A stretch of 64,000 bases of DNA from Mucilaginibacter flavus. GTDB taxonomy: Bacteria; Bacteroidota; Bacteroidia; Sphingobacteriales; Sphingobacteriaceae. Numbering within the stretch: the first letter of the stretch is position 1; each line of letters starts with the position of its first letter. The stretch covers positions 124,001-188,000 of the forward strand of contig NZ_JAUFPS010000042.1 in the NCBI RefSeq assembly GCF_030409315.1, given 5' to 3'. This document shows, in pieces, positions 18,912-26,767 of this stretch. Below the pieces are notes generated by a model that did no database searches, was not told where the DNA came from, and worked only from the letters and a program-made list of their open reading frames with translations. Position numbers and translations under genes: made by a program.

Positions 18912-20135
18912 ATGAACAGAGTTGTGATTACAGGAATGGGAATTTACTCGTGTATAGGCAAAAATCTAAACGATGTAAGAGATTCGCTGTTCCAGGGCCG
19001 GTCTGGAATATTATTAGATATGCAGCGTAAAGAGTTTGGTTACCGATCTGGCTTAACCGGCTTTGTCGACCGCCCAAACCTTAAAGAAAAACTGGACAGA
19101 AGAGCGCGCATCATGCTGCCCGAACAAGGCGAATATGCCTACATGGCTACCATCGAAGCCCTGGGCCAGGCCGGGATAGATATGGATTACCTTGATCAGC
19201 ATGAAATTGGCGTGCTTTACGGCAATGATAGTTCGGCCAAGCCGGTGATAGAATGCATAGACACCATCCGGCTAAAAAAAGACACCATGCTGGTTGGCTC
19301 GGGAGCGGTTTTTCAAACCATGAATTCCACCGTGAGCATGAACCTGGCTACCATATTTAAATTAAAAGGCATCAACTTAACTGTTAGCGCTGCTTGTGCC
19401 AGTGGCTCGCATGCCATTGGTTTAGGTTATCATTTAATAAAAAGCGGCCTACAGGAAGGCATAATATGTGGCGGCGCGCAGGAGCTTAACCATTTTTCAA
19501 TGGGGAGTTTTGACGCGCTTTCGGCATTCTCTGTGATGGAGGCGCATCCAACAAAAGCATCGCGCCCTTTTGATCGTAGTCGTGATGGGCTGGTTCCAAG
19601 CGGTGGCGCGGCAACCGTGATTTTGGAAAGCCTTGAATCGGCACAACGCCGTGGGGCCACTATTTTGGGCGAGGTTGTTGGCTATGGCTTTTCATCAAAT
19701 GGCGGCCATATTTCAAACCCAACCGTTGGGGGGCCAGTACGCTCTTTGGCTATGGCGTTAAAGGATGCCGGGATGAGCGCGGCCGATATCGACTATATTA
19801 ACGCCCACGCTACATCAACCCCTGCAGGTGATGCCAGCGAGGCAAAAGCCATTCACGAGGTTTTTGGAACGAGCAAGCCGCCGGTAAGCTCAACCAAATC
19901 TATGACCGGCCATGAGTGCTGGATGGCCGGCGCCAGCGAAATAGTGTACTCTATGCTGATGCTGCAAAACTCGTTCATAGCGCCAAACATTAACTTCGAA
20001 AGCCCTGATGAGGATTCTGAAAAGTTAAACATCGCTACTAAAACCATTGAGCGAAACATTGACGTGTTTTTGTCAAACTCGTTTGGCTTTGGCGGTACCA
20101 ACTCGTCCCTGATCATCAAAAAATATATTGATTAA
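18912..20135 (+). CDS. Beta-ketoacyl-ACP synthase, KAS I/II type
   Basis: The 407-residue protein keeps the full Cys-His-His set: Cys about residue 161 in SAACASGSHA, His about 299 in NAHATSTPAGD, and Lys/His about 328-333 in KSMTGHECW. The C-terminal SNSFGFGGTNSSLI loop is present. It is a complete elongating condensing enzyme. An ACP gene follows after 18 bases. In aryl-polyene loci a separate ketosynthase of this kind can act early or recycle stalled chains; its exact step is not determined by the sequence. Confidence 0.92.
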   Translation: MNRVVITGMGIYSCIGKNLNDVRDSLFQGRSGILLDMQRKEFGYRSGLTGFVDRPNLKEKLDRRARIMLPEQGEYAYMATIEALGQAGIDMDYLDQHEIGVLYGNDSSAKPVIECIDTIRLKKDTMLVGSGAVFQTMNSTVSMNLATIFKLKGINLTVSAACASGSHAIGLGYHLIKSGLQEGIICGGAQELNHFSMGSFDALSAFSVMEAHPTKASRPFDRSRDGLVPSGGAATVILESLESAQRRGATILGEVVGYGFSSNGGHISNPTVGGPVRSLAMALKDAGMSAADIDYINAHATSTPAGDASEAKAIHEVFGTSKPPVSSTKSMTGHECWMAGASEIVYSMLMLQNSFIAPNINFESPDEDSEKLNIATKTIERNIDVFLSNSFGFGGTNSSLIIKKYID

Positions 20136-20153
20136 TCTTATCTAAACCACCTT

Positions 20154-20411
20154 ATGTTATTTTCAGAAATTATAGCTAAAACCAATGAATTCCTGGCCGA
20201 GGAATTTGAGATAGACGTAGCTAAAATTACGCCCGAAGCTGTATTAAAGGATACCCTGGAGCTTGATAGCCTTGACTATATTGACCTTGTGGTAGTAATT
20301 GAAAGCAATTTTAATTTTAAAGTACAGCCAGAAGACTTTGCTGGCATTACCACCTTCCAGGATTTTTACCTGTATGTAGAAACCAAGGTAAATGCTAAAG
20401 AACTTGTTTAA
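20154..20411 (+). CDS. Acyl carrier protein 1
   Basis: An 85-residue carrier protein with the phosphopantetheine attachment Ser39 in LELDSLDYIDLVV. Helix 2 and the surrounding acidic residues are typical. It is closely similar to the ACP at 29556-29813: both share VLKDTL-LDSLDYIDLVVVIE and FKVQPEDF, pointing to duplication within the locus. It would carry the growing polyene. It lies 18 bases after the ketosynthase gene, with which it is probably co-translated. Confidence 0.92.
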   Translation: MLFSEIIAKTNEFLAEEFEIDVAKITPEAVLKDTLELDSLDYIDLVVVIESNFNFKVQPEDFAGITTFQDFYLYVETKVNAKELV

Positions 20412-20499
20412 AGCAAGTGTTAGTGAATTTTAAGAAGAGCCAATAACTTTAAGCCTTAGCCTGTAATACCTGCAACGTTTTTAACATTCTGCATTCAAT

Positions 20500-20925
20500 A
20501 TGTTTACACCTCCAGCAAACACGCCCGACCTCATTCCGCAGAAAGCCCCTTTCGTGATGATAGATCATTTGATTTATAGTGACGAGAAAAGCAGCCGCAC
20601 CAGCTTTTGCGTAAAGGCAGATAACGTATTGGTTGAAGACGGCGAGCTTGGTGAGTGTGGATTAGTTGAAAACATAGCGCAAACCGCGGCTGCACGCGCC
20701 GGATATATTGCCTTAAACGAAACAAAACCCGATGCAATTGGCTATATTGGCGCCATTAAAAACCTGGAAGTATTTGCGCTACCTCAAATAAACGATATCT
20801 TAGAAACCGAAATTACTATTGATAATCAAATATTTGATGTAACGCTGATATCGGGCAAGGTGAAGCGGGGCGATGAAATACTGGCGCAATGCCAGATGAA
20901 AGTTTTTATAATTCAACAACAATAA
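20500..20925 (+). CDS. 3-hydroxyacyl-ACP dehydratase-like hotdog protein (ApeP type)
   Basis: The 141-residue protein resembles the divergent dehydratase of aryl-polyene loci. It has the start PDLIPQKAPFVMIDHLIYSD and the central helix GLVENIAQTAAARAGY of hotdog folds, but lacks the classic HFPGxPVxPG of FabZ; a canonical FabZ-like enzyme is encoded separately at 24948. In aryl-polyene systems the two dehydratases form a heterodimer, with one active subunit. That pairing is inferred here. It sits between the ACP and thioesterase genes on the same strand. Confidence 0.82.
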   Translation: MFTPPANTPDLIPQKAPFVMIDHLIYSDEKSSRTSFCVKADNVLVEDGELGECGLVENIAQTAAARAGYIALNETKPDAIGYIGAIKNLEVFALPQINDILETEITIDNQIFDVTLISGKVKRGDEILAQCQMKVFIIQQQ

Positions 20926-21015
20926 ATTAAATCTAAACTAACCTTACAGTCATCGCTGTATGGTTCATCATCATACATACAGGGCAAAATTTGCCTTTTT
21001 TATCAGAAAAGAACA

Positions 21016-21441
21016 TTGCAAAAAACACTAAAACATGCCACCGAAATAAGTGTAAAGTTTAGCGAGGTAGATTCGTTGGGCATTGTGTGGCATGGGCATT
21101 ATGTGCGTTATTTTGAAGATGGCCGCGAGGCTTTTGGAAAAGCATTTGGTATAGATTACCTTACCGTTTATAATAATGACTATGTTACGCCAATTGTAAG
21201 CATGGATTGTAAATACAAACAAGTGTTGCGTTACGGCGATAGCGTAATTATTGAAACCGAGTATATACCCAGTGAAGCCGCCCGCCTTAACTTTAATTAT
21301 CGCCTGCTAAACGCGGCAACCGGCGAAGTAGTGGTTACGGCATCAACAACACAGGTTTTTTTAAGCCGTGATACTTTTGTGCTGCAGCTAACTAATCCGC
21401 CATTTTTTGAGGACTGGAAAAAGAAACATTCTTTGGCTTAA
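21016..21441 (+). CDS. 4HBT-family acyl-CoA/ACP thioesterase
   Basis: A 141-residue hotdog thioesterase with the 4-hydroxybenzoyl-CoA thioesterase signature EVDSLGIVWHGHYVRYFEDGRE; Asp19 aligns with the catalytic Asp of that family. No ATG precedes the conserved region, so translation most likely begins at TTG (21016); the frame is open further upstream without an ATG. Thioesterases in aryl-polyene loci are thought to remove mis-primed or finished chains. It lies 90 bases after the dehydratase gene. Confidence 0.85.
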   Translation: MQKTLKHATEISVKFSEVDSLGIVWHGHYVRYFEDGREAFGKAFGIDYLTVYNNDYVTPIVSMDCKYKQVLRYGDSVIIETEYIPSEAARLNFNYRLLNAATGEVVVTASTTQVFLSRDTFVLQLTNPPFFEDWKKKHSLA

Positions 21442-21541
21442 ACGGTATTTACATAGCAGCCTTGGGGCTCAATAAATTATTATTAACAAAGGCTTAGGGC
21501 TATGAAAGCCTGGGGCAGTACTCATAACAACAGAAATTAAA

Positions 21542-22786
21542 TTGATGAAAACCGAAAAAGTTGATGTGTTGGTAATAGGTGCCGGACCGGCGGGTACTGT
21601 GGCTGCTTCTATTGTGAATAAAGCGGGCTTTAAAGTTAAAATTGTTGAAAAGCAAAAATTCCCGCGCTTCGTAATTGGCGAAAGCTTATTGCCCCGTTGT
21701 ATGGAAGCCTTAACCGAAGCTGGCTTTGTTGAGGCCGTAGAGACCAAAGGTTTTCAGAAAAAGTTTGGGGCCAAGTTTGTTAAAAACGGCGTAATTTGTG
21801 ATTATTACTTTTCTGATCAGTTTACAGATGGCTGGAACTGGACCTGGCAGGTACCACGTGCCGAGTTTGATAAAACCCTGGCAGATACCTGCGAGCAAAT
21901 GGGCATCCCGGTAAACTACGAAACCGCGGTTACCGACATCAAATTTAATGGCTCCAATTCTGTCACCACCCTTGAAGATATTGATGGCAACCAAAGCCAG
22001 GTTGAGGCACGGTTTATTATAGATGGCAGCGGTTACGGCCGGGTAATCCCCAGGCTTTTCAATTTAGATAAACCATCTAACATGTCGGAACGGAAAGCTT
22101 TATTTGCCCATACTGTGGATGTGAAACGGAATCTTTATGAAGAGCCAAACCGCATTACCATTGTAGTTCATAAACCAGGGGTATGGATCTGGATTATTCC
22201 GTTTTCAAGCGGCGTAACCTCTTTAGGCTTTGTGGGCAATCCTGATTTTTTTAACCGTGTTGAAGGCGAAAACGATAACGAAAAACTGCGTAACCTGATA
22301 GCATCTGACCCATACTTAAGCGAACGTTTTGCAGGTGTTGAGTTTGTTTTTGAGCCACGCATATTACAAGCCTGGAGCAGCACTACCGATATTTTTCATG
22401 GTGAAGGGTTTGTGTTAACGGGCAACGTAACCGAATTTTTAGACCCCATCTTTTCATCGGGCGTAACGTTGGCAACGGTATCGAGCCAAAACGCGGCGCA
22501 TTTAGTGATCCGCACGCTAAACGGTGAAACGGTTGATTGGAATAAAGAATACACCGATAAGGTGATGCAGGGGGTAGATGTATTTCGCTCCTATGTAAAT
22601 GCCTGGTATGAAGGCACGTTGGATACCATCTTTTTTTCAGAGACATTTGTACCCGAGATTAAAAACCAGATTTGCTCGGTTTTGGCCGGTTATGTATGGG
22701 ATTTAGAGAATCCTTTTGTAAAAAATCACGATACAGCAATTAAAAAATTAGCAAGAGTTATTCAGCTAAGCGGACAGCTTAGCTAA
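21542..22786 (+). CDS. Flavin-dependent halogenase-like oxidoreductase
   Basis: The 414-residue protein has the FAD motif GAGPAG at residues 11-16 and then FPRFVIGESLLP, typical of the tryptophan-halogenase/geranylgeranyl-reductase group. Two signatures of FADH2 halogenases are intact: WxWxIP as WIWIIP at about 216-221 and FxxPxxSxG as FLDPIFSSG at about 298-306. Related genes are regular members of flexirubin and xanthomonadin loci, whose pigments may be halogenated. A halogenase or a ring hydroxylase are both possible. It is 15 bases before the second ACP gene, which suggests it works on an ACP-bound substrate. Confidence 0.85.
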   Translation: MMKTEKVDVLVIGAGPAGTVAASIVNKAGFKVKIVEKQKFPRFVIGESLLPRCMEALTEAGFVEAVETKGFQKKFGAKFVKNGVICDYYFSDQFTDGWNWTWQVPRAEFDKTLADTCEQMGIPVNYETAVTDIKFNGSNSVTTLEDIDGNQSQVEARFIIDGSGYGRVIPRLFNLDKPSNMSERKALFAHTVDVKRNLYEEPNRITIVVHKPGVWIWIIPFSSGVTSLGFVGNPDFFNRVEGENDNEKLRNLIASDPYLSERFAGVEFVFEPRILQAWSSTTDIFHGEGFVLTGNVTEFLDPIFSSGVTLATVSSQNAAHLVIRTLNGETVDWNKEYTDKVMQGVDVFRSYVNAWYEGTLDTIFFSETFVPEIKNQICSVLAGYVWDLENPFVKNHDTAIKKLARVIQLSGQLS

Positions 22787-22801
22787 GCAGAGAGATATAA
22801 A

Positions 22802-23059
22802 ATGGACAAATTAATGAATGATCTGAAAGTGCAGATCATAGATCAACTGAACTTACAGGACCTTAAACCGGCAGATATTGGCGATGACGAGTCGTTGTTT
22901 GCAGAAGGATTGGGCTTAGATTCTATCGACGTATTGGAGCTGATTGTTTTAATGCAATCACACTATAAAATAAAGCTTGCCAAAGCCGAAGACGGACCAA
23001 AAGTGTTTCAGTCAGTACGTACGATGGCCGAGTATATTACGGCTAACCAGGCAGCATAA
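22802..23059 (+). CDS. Acyl carrier protein 2
   Basis: An 85-residue carrier protein with the attachment Ser41 in GLGLDSIDVLELIV. It differs clearly from the other two ACPs (DSID instead of DSLD, and a basic C-terminal half), so it probably has its own partner. Placement 15 bases after the halogenase-like gene suggests it carries the aryl unit during tailoring or priming. It ends the tightly spaced part of the operon; a perfect palindrome follows at 23115. Confidence 0.92.
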   Translation: MDKLMNDLKVQIIDQLNLQDLKPADIGDDESLFAEGLGLDSIDVLELIVLMQSHYKIKLAKAEDGPKVFQSVRTMAEYITANQAA

Positions 23060-23114
23060 TAGAATCAAGAGGTTAGAGTTAAGAGTTAAGACGGGAAAAA
23101 ACTATCGGAGGAAA

Positions 23115-23145
23115 GACTTACGAAGTTTTAAAAACTTCGTAAGTC
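23115..23145. repeat. Perfect 31-base palindrome, copy 1
   Basis: Two 15-base arms, GACTTACGAAGTTTT and its exact complement, surround one base. It follows the second ACP gene. A second copy with a compensated stem lies at 54998-55028. Either strand could form a terminator or RNA-processing hairpin. Confidence 0.85.
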
Positions 23146-23224
23146 TGGGAAGTCTAAATCATTCTATCGCGAGTTTAAAATCCAGGGGCGCTTAAAGAGG
23201 AAGTGACGTATATAGGATGGCGCA

Positions 23225-23380
23225 GACGACTCACCCCGACGAGGCTACGCCCGTCTGCCCCTCTCTCCGACTGCGTCGCATAGAGGGGCGAGGAAATAAA
23301 ATAAAAAATGGGGTTCACCCTCTATGCGGCTTTAGCCGGAGAGAGGGTCGGCCAGCGAAGCGTTGCCGGGGTGAGTCGTC
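23225..23380. repeat. Long inverted-repeat element, copy 2
   Basis: Bounded by GACGACTCACCCCG and CGGGGTGAGTCGTC. The left half shares the stretch CCCCTCTCTCCGACTGCGTC and the following GCATAGAGGGGCG exactly with the copy at 37090-37242. The inner halves pair through CTCTCTCC/GGAGAGAG. Confidence 0.85.
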
Positions 23381-23471
23381 ACCAATGTACAGAGCCATTT
23401 GCAATGGAATTTTTTTCAAAACAACACTTCACACGCTGCAGCGTTATTGTAAATAAAACGTGCTAAACTTT

Positions 23472-24107
23472 ATGTATAAAGCATTCATCACTCTTTTAAT
23501 ATTATCGACCACATTTACAGCCAATGCGCAGCATGCGGGTTATACCCAGCTTACAGATCTATCGGCATTTAAAGCCCAGTTTACAGCGACTGCTCAAAAA
23601 ACAACCAGCATAAAAAGTGATTTTGTGCAGGAAAAAAACCTGAGCATGCTGGCCGAAAAGATCACCTCGAAAGGAAAATTCTGGTTTAAAAAAGATAACA
23701 TGGTGCGAATGGAGTATACCAGTCCGTCCAAATACCTGATGATCATTAACAAGGATAACATATTGGTAAAGGATGAGCAAAAGGAGAACAAGATCAACAC
23801 CAAATCAAACAAACTTTTTCAGCAGATTAACAGGATTATTGTTGATTGTGTGCAGGGCAGCATCCTTAGCAATCCAGATTTTAAGGTGAAGGTATTTGAA
23901 AACAAGGGCGCTTATTTGATTGAACTATCGCCGGTTGCAAAGGGCTTAAAAGACTTTTTTAAGAGTATCAATATCTCGGTTGATAAAAAGGACAACTCGG
24001 TAAGCAATATTGATATGGAAGAGCCATCGGGCGATAACACTACCATTCATTTCATAAACAAAGAGATCAATGCGACATTGCCAGACGCGCTTTTTGCTGC
24101 TAAGTAG
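23472..24107 (+). CDS. LolA-like periplasmic lipoprotein/lipid carrier
   Basis: The ATG at 23472 gives a clean signal peptide (MYKAFITLLILSTTFTANAQ); an upstream GTG at 23460 adds four residues and is less likely. The mature protein has the LolA pattern: SIKSDFVQEKNLSMLAEKITSKGKFWFKKDNMVRMEY, in which an open beta-barrel binds lipid. LolA-like carriers in aryl-polyene loci are thought to move the conjugate across the periplasm. The gene overlaps the next one by 38 bases, so the two products are probably made together. Confidence 0.88.
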   Translation: MYKAFITLLILSTTFTANAQHAGYTQLTDLSAFKAQFTATAQKTTSIKSDFVQEKNLSMLAEKITSKGKFWFKKDNMVRMEYTSPSKYLMIINKDNILVKDEQKENKINTKSNKLFQQINRIIVDCVQGSILSNPDFKVKVFENKGAYLIELSPVAKGLKDFFKSINISVDKKDNSVSNIDMEEPSGDNTTIHFINKEINATLPDALFAAK

Positions 24108-24702
24108 CTGCCTGTTGCTGCTGTTTAGCTGTACATCGGTTTATAAAAACCTAAAGCCGGCTACGGGTAACTTTGATCACATCTACAAATTCAGACCGAA
24201 ATTTGCGGTAGTGCTTTACAATGCCGAAATCAATGTAACCAGTCACCACTTGAGCGGCCTGCTGCTCATGAAAATTATGCCCGATAGCAGTACCAGAATT
24301 GTATTTTCGAGCGAAATGGGGGTTAAGTTTTTCGATTTTGCATTTTTAAAGGACGGTAGTTTTAAGGTGTATTCCATTGTCCCTCAAATGGATAAAGGCC
24401 CGGTTATTAAAACCCTGATGAAGGATTTTGATTTGATTTTACTGCGCCAGCAAGGCAGCCAGGAACATTATATGCTGAAGGATAGCAGCCATTTATATTA
24501 TGTACTGCCGCAACAAAAAGGAGCCAATTATTACATTACCAATTTAGCAGGCGATAATTTAATACGGATGGAAAAATCATCCAAAAGAAAACCCGTAGCC
24601 GTAGCTACCATGACCGGTTATAAAAATGGAGTGCCGGATAGTATCGGCATCGACCATAAAAACTTTAAATTTACCATTGGGTTAAAAAAAATAGAAAGAT
24701 GA
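24070..24702 (+). CDS. Pigment-locus lipoprotein of unknown function
   Basis: The 210-residue product has a lipoprotein signal ending LLLLFSC (Cys at residue 21). The rest alternates beta-strands (GLLLMKIMPDSSTRIVFSSEMGVKFFDFAF) and ends with a charged tail. Similar lipoproteins follow LolA-like genes in aryl-polyene/flexirubin loci, where they may help insert the conjugate in the outer membrane. The start overlaps the end of the LolA-like gene by 38 bases in another frame, which suggests translational coupling. No motif tells the exact role. Confidence 0.82.
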   Translation: MRHCQTRFLLLSSCLLLLFSCTSVYKNLKPATGNFDHIYKFRPKFAVVLYNAEINVTSHHLSGLLLMKIMPDSSTRIVFSSEMGVKFFDFAFLKDGSFKVYSIVPQMDKGPVIKTLMKDFDLILLRQQGSQEHYMLKDSSHLYYVLPQQKGANYYITNLAGDNLIRMEKSSKRKPVAVATMTGYKNGVPDSIGIDHKNFKFTIGLKKIER

Positions 24703-24782
24703 GCTGAAAGCCAAAAGCTAAAGGCTCAAAGCTTTAATCATAGCTTATTCAAATGAAGTAAAACAGCGTTGGGATGTGCGAT

Positions 24783-24910
24783 TCCTTCCTTGGGGAAGGT
24801 GAAGGTAGGGGTTAATTAGCTTTTTGTTAACAAGGCGGATAGTAGCTTGTAGAAACCCCTCCCTGCATTTGCGCGCGTTTCCAGCCGCACCCCTCCCGTG
24901 GGAGGGAATT
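24783..24910. repeat. CCCTCCC/GGGAGGG inverted-repeat element
   Basis: The sequence begins near TTCCTTCCTTGGGGAAGG and ends CCCCTCCCGTGGGAGGGAA, with an inner AGGGGTT/AACCCCT pair. It fills the gap before the second dehydratase gene and resembles the GGCAGGGG-type element at 7247-7341. Confidence 0.6.
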
Positions 24911-24947
24911 AAAATTTTTCAAACAATTGAGACTTTAAGTTACAACA

Positions 24948-25313
24948 ATGCTCAAGGACACCTTTTTTCAATATACAGCGCCACAAATTAATGGCGACAT
25001 AGCGACAACAACCATCACGCTTAACGCTAATCATCAGATTTTTGAGGGGCATTTTCCCGGGCAGCCTGTAGTGCCGGGTGTTTGTATGATGCAAATGGTT
25101 AAAGAGGTTTTGGAAAGTATTGTAGGCGGCAAAACTAAACTGTTAAAAGCGGTTGATATGAAATTTTTAGCCATCCTTAATCCTGTGGTTAACGGTACGG
25201 CCAATATGCAAATTACCTATACCGTTAATGAATTTGATACGATAAACGTTACAGCACTTATTCAGCACGAAACATCTACTTTCCTGAAATTTAAAGGCGT
25301 TTTCAAAAAATGA
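24948..25313 (+). CDS. 3-hydroxyacyl-ACP dehydratase (FabZ/ApeI type)
   Basis: A 121-residue hotdog protein with the active-site sequence FEGHFPGQPVVPGVCMMQ; His35 is the expected catalytic base. It is shorter than housekeeping FabZ. It should remove water from the hydroxyacyl-ACP to give each polyene double bond, probably paired with the divergent dehydratase encoded at 20500. The next gene overlaps it by the four bases ATGA, so the antiporter is translationally coupled to it. Confidence 0.88.
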   Translation: MLKDTFFQYTAPQINGDIATTTITLNANHQIFEGHFPGQPVVPGVCMMQMVKEVLESIVGGKTKLLKAVDMKFLAILNPVVNGTANMQITYTVNEFDTINVTALIQHETSTFLKFKGVFKK

Positions 25314-26767
25314 AAAAGTTTAGAAACATCCTTTTCTATGTTGTTCTTTTAGGCGTATTCTCCTTTCTCATCTACTACGTGCTAATGGCTGGCGACAGCC
25401 TGGAGCAGGGCAGGCATATTGTTAAACTTGCTGCCAGTGATAAAAGTCCGTTTCACCAGTTTATGGATGGTTTTATTAAAAACCTTACCGGTCCGCTGGC
25501 AACGTTGCTTGCGCAGATAGCGGTAATTATTATAGCTGGTAATCTGGCCGGCTGGGTTTGCAAAAAATTGGGGCAGCCACGTGTTATAGGCGAAATTTTT
25601 GCCGGTATCGCTTTAGGGCCGTCATTGATCGGCAGGTTTTTTCCGGCATTTTCACATACCATTTTCCCGGCAGCCTCTCTGGGTTCCTTACAGTTTTTGA
25701 GCCAGATAGGGTTAATCATTTTCATGTTTGTGATAGGTATGGAGCTTGATTTACGGGCTATTAAAAACAAAAGCAAAGATGCCATTGTGATCAGCCACGC
25801 CAGTATTGTGGTGCCTTTTACGCTGGGGCTTGGTTTAGCTTATTATATATACCGGTCGCTTGCCCCTGTTGGTATTCCTTTCTTTTCGTTTGGGTTGTTT
25901 ATGGGTATTTCTATGAGTATTACCGCCTTCCCGGTATTGGCCCGCATTTGCCAGGAACGGGGCATCAACAAAACCCGTCTTGGCGCATTGGTCATTACCT
26001 GTGCAGCTGCGGATGATATTACCGCATGGTGTTTGCTTACTGTTGTGATTGCGGTGGTTAAAGCAGGTTCGGTAATGAGCTTTGTGTATACCGTTTTAAT
26101 GGCGATTACCTATGTAATATTGATGTTGAAAGCAGTAAAGCCCCTGCTCAAAAAAATATATACCAGCAATATAAAACCGGGCTACGTGGGCATCCCGGTT
26201 TCCATGTTTTTTTTAACGCTCATTATATCTGCCTATGCTACCGAAGCTATTGGTATTCACGCGTTGTTTGGGGCCTTTATGGCAGGTATTGTAATGCCAG
26301 ATAATATTACCTTCAGAAGCGTGTTTATTGAGCGGATAAAAGATGTGGCGTTGTTTTTATTGCTGCCTTTGTTTTTTGTTTTTACCGGTCTGCGTACACA
26401 GGTCGGCTTACTGAACAACATCTACCTGTGGGGCATCTGTGGCCTTGTTATACTGGTTGCCATTACGGGCAAGTTTTTAGGCAGCGCTTCTGCCGCCAAA
26501 TTTATTGGTCAAAACTGGAAAAACAGCCTATCTATCGGCGCGTTAATGAATACCCGCGGACTGGTTGAGCTAATTGTTTTAAATATAGGTTATGATTTAG
26601 GCGTACTCAACAAAGAAGTATTTGCCATGCTGGTAATTATGGCGCTGATAACCACCATCATGACGGTGCCTATCTTAAACTTACTCGATAAGCTCTTCGG
26701 TAAAACGCCCGAAGAGGAGTTAATTCCCGAAGGCGAGGAAGAAGCGGCTATTGGCGGCGATCAATAA
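25310..26767 (+). CDS. Cation:proton antiporter (CPA2/KefB type)
   Basis: A 485-residue membrane protein with an N-terminal anchor (residues 9-26), a soluble stretch of about 40 residues, then about twelve membrane segments of the CPA2 exchanger fold. Landmarks are QPRVIGEIFAGIALGPSLIG, MFVIGMELDL and the ion-binding AADDITAWC with the Asp pair. It lacks the C-terminal TrkA-N domain of full Kef proteins and ends in an acidic tail. It overlaps the dehydratase gene by ATGA, and its 3' end overlaps the convergent ligase gene by 20 bases. A function in pigment formation is only suggested by coupling. Confidence 0.9.
   Translation: MKKFRNILFYVVLLGVFSFLIYYVLMAGDSLEQGRHIVKLAASDKSPFHQFMDGFIKNLTGPLATLLAQIAVIIIAGNLAGWVCKKLGQPRVIGEIFAGIALGPSLIGRFFPAFSHTIFPAASLGSLQFLSQIGLIIFMFVIGMELDLRAIKNKSKDAIVISHASIVVPFTLGLGLAYYIYRSLAPVGIPFFSFGLFMGISMSITAFPVLARICQERGINKTRLGALVITCAAADDITAWCLLTVVIAVVKAGSVMSFVYTVLMAITYVILMLKAVKPLLKKIYTSNIKPGYVGIPVSMFFLTLIISAYATEAIGIHALFGAFMAGIVMPDNITFRSVFIERIKDVALFLLLPLFFVFTGLRTQVGLLNNIYLWGICGLVILVAITGKFLGSASAAKFIGQNWKNSLSIGALMNTRGLVELIVLNIGYDLGVLNKEVFAMLVIMALITTIMTVPILNLLDKLFGKTPEEELIPEGEEEAAIGGDQ

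Larger units (their letters stand above)
23060..23471. other. Repeat-filled intergenic region
   Basis: Between the second ACP and the LolA-like gene lie a perfect 31-base palindrome and a long inverted-repeat element, and no gene I can support. Short open frames here are made of repeat sequence. Confidence 0.7.

Noticed and set aside
22977..23456. Two short frames (72 and 79 residues) after the second ACP
   Set aside because: They are made largely of the palindromic repeats, are rich in Arg and Gly and are not protein-like.
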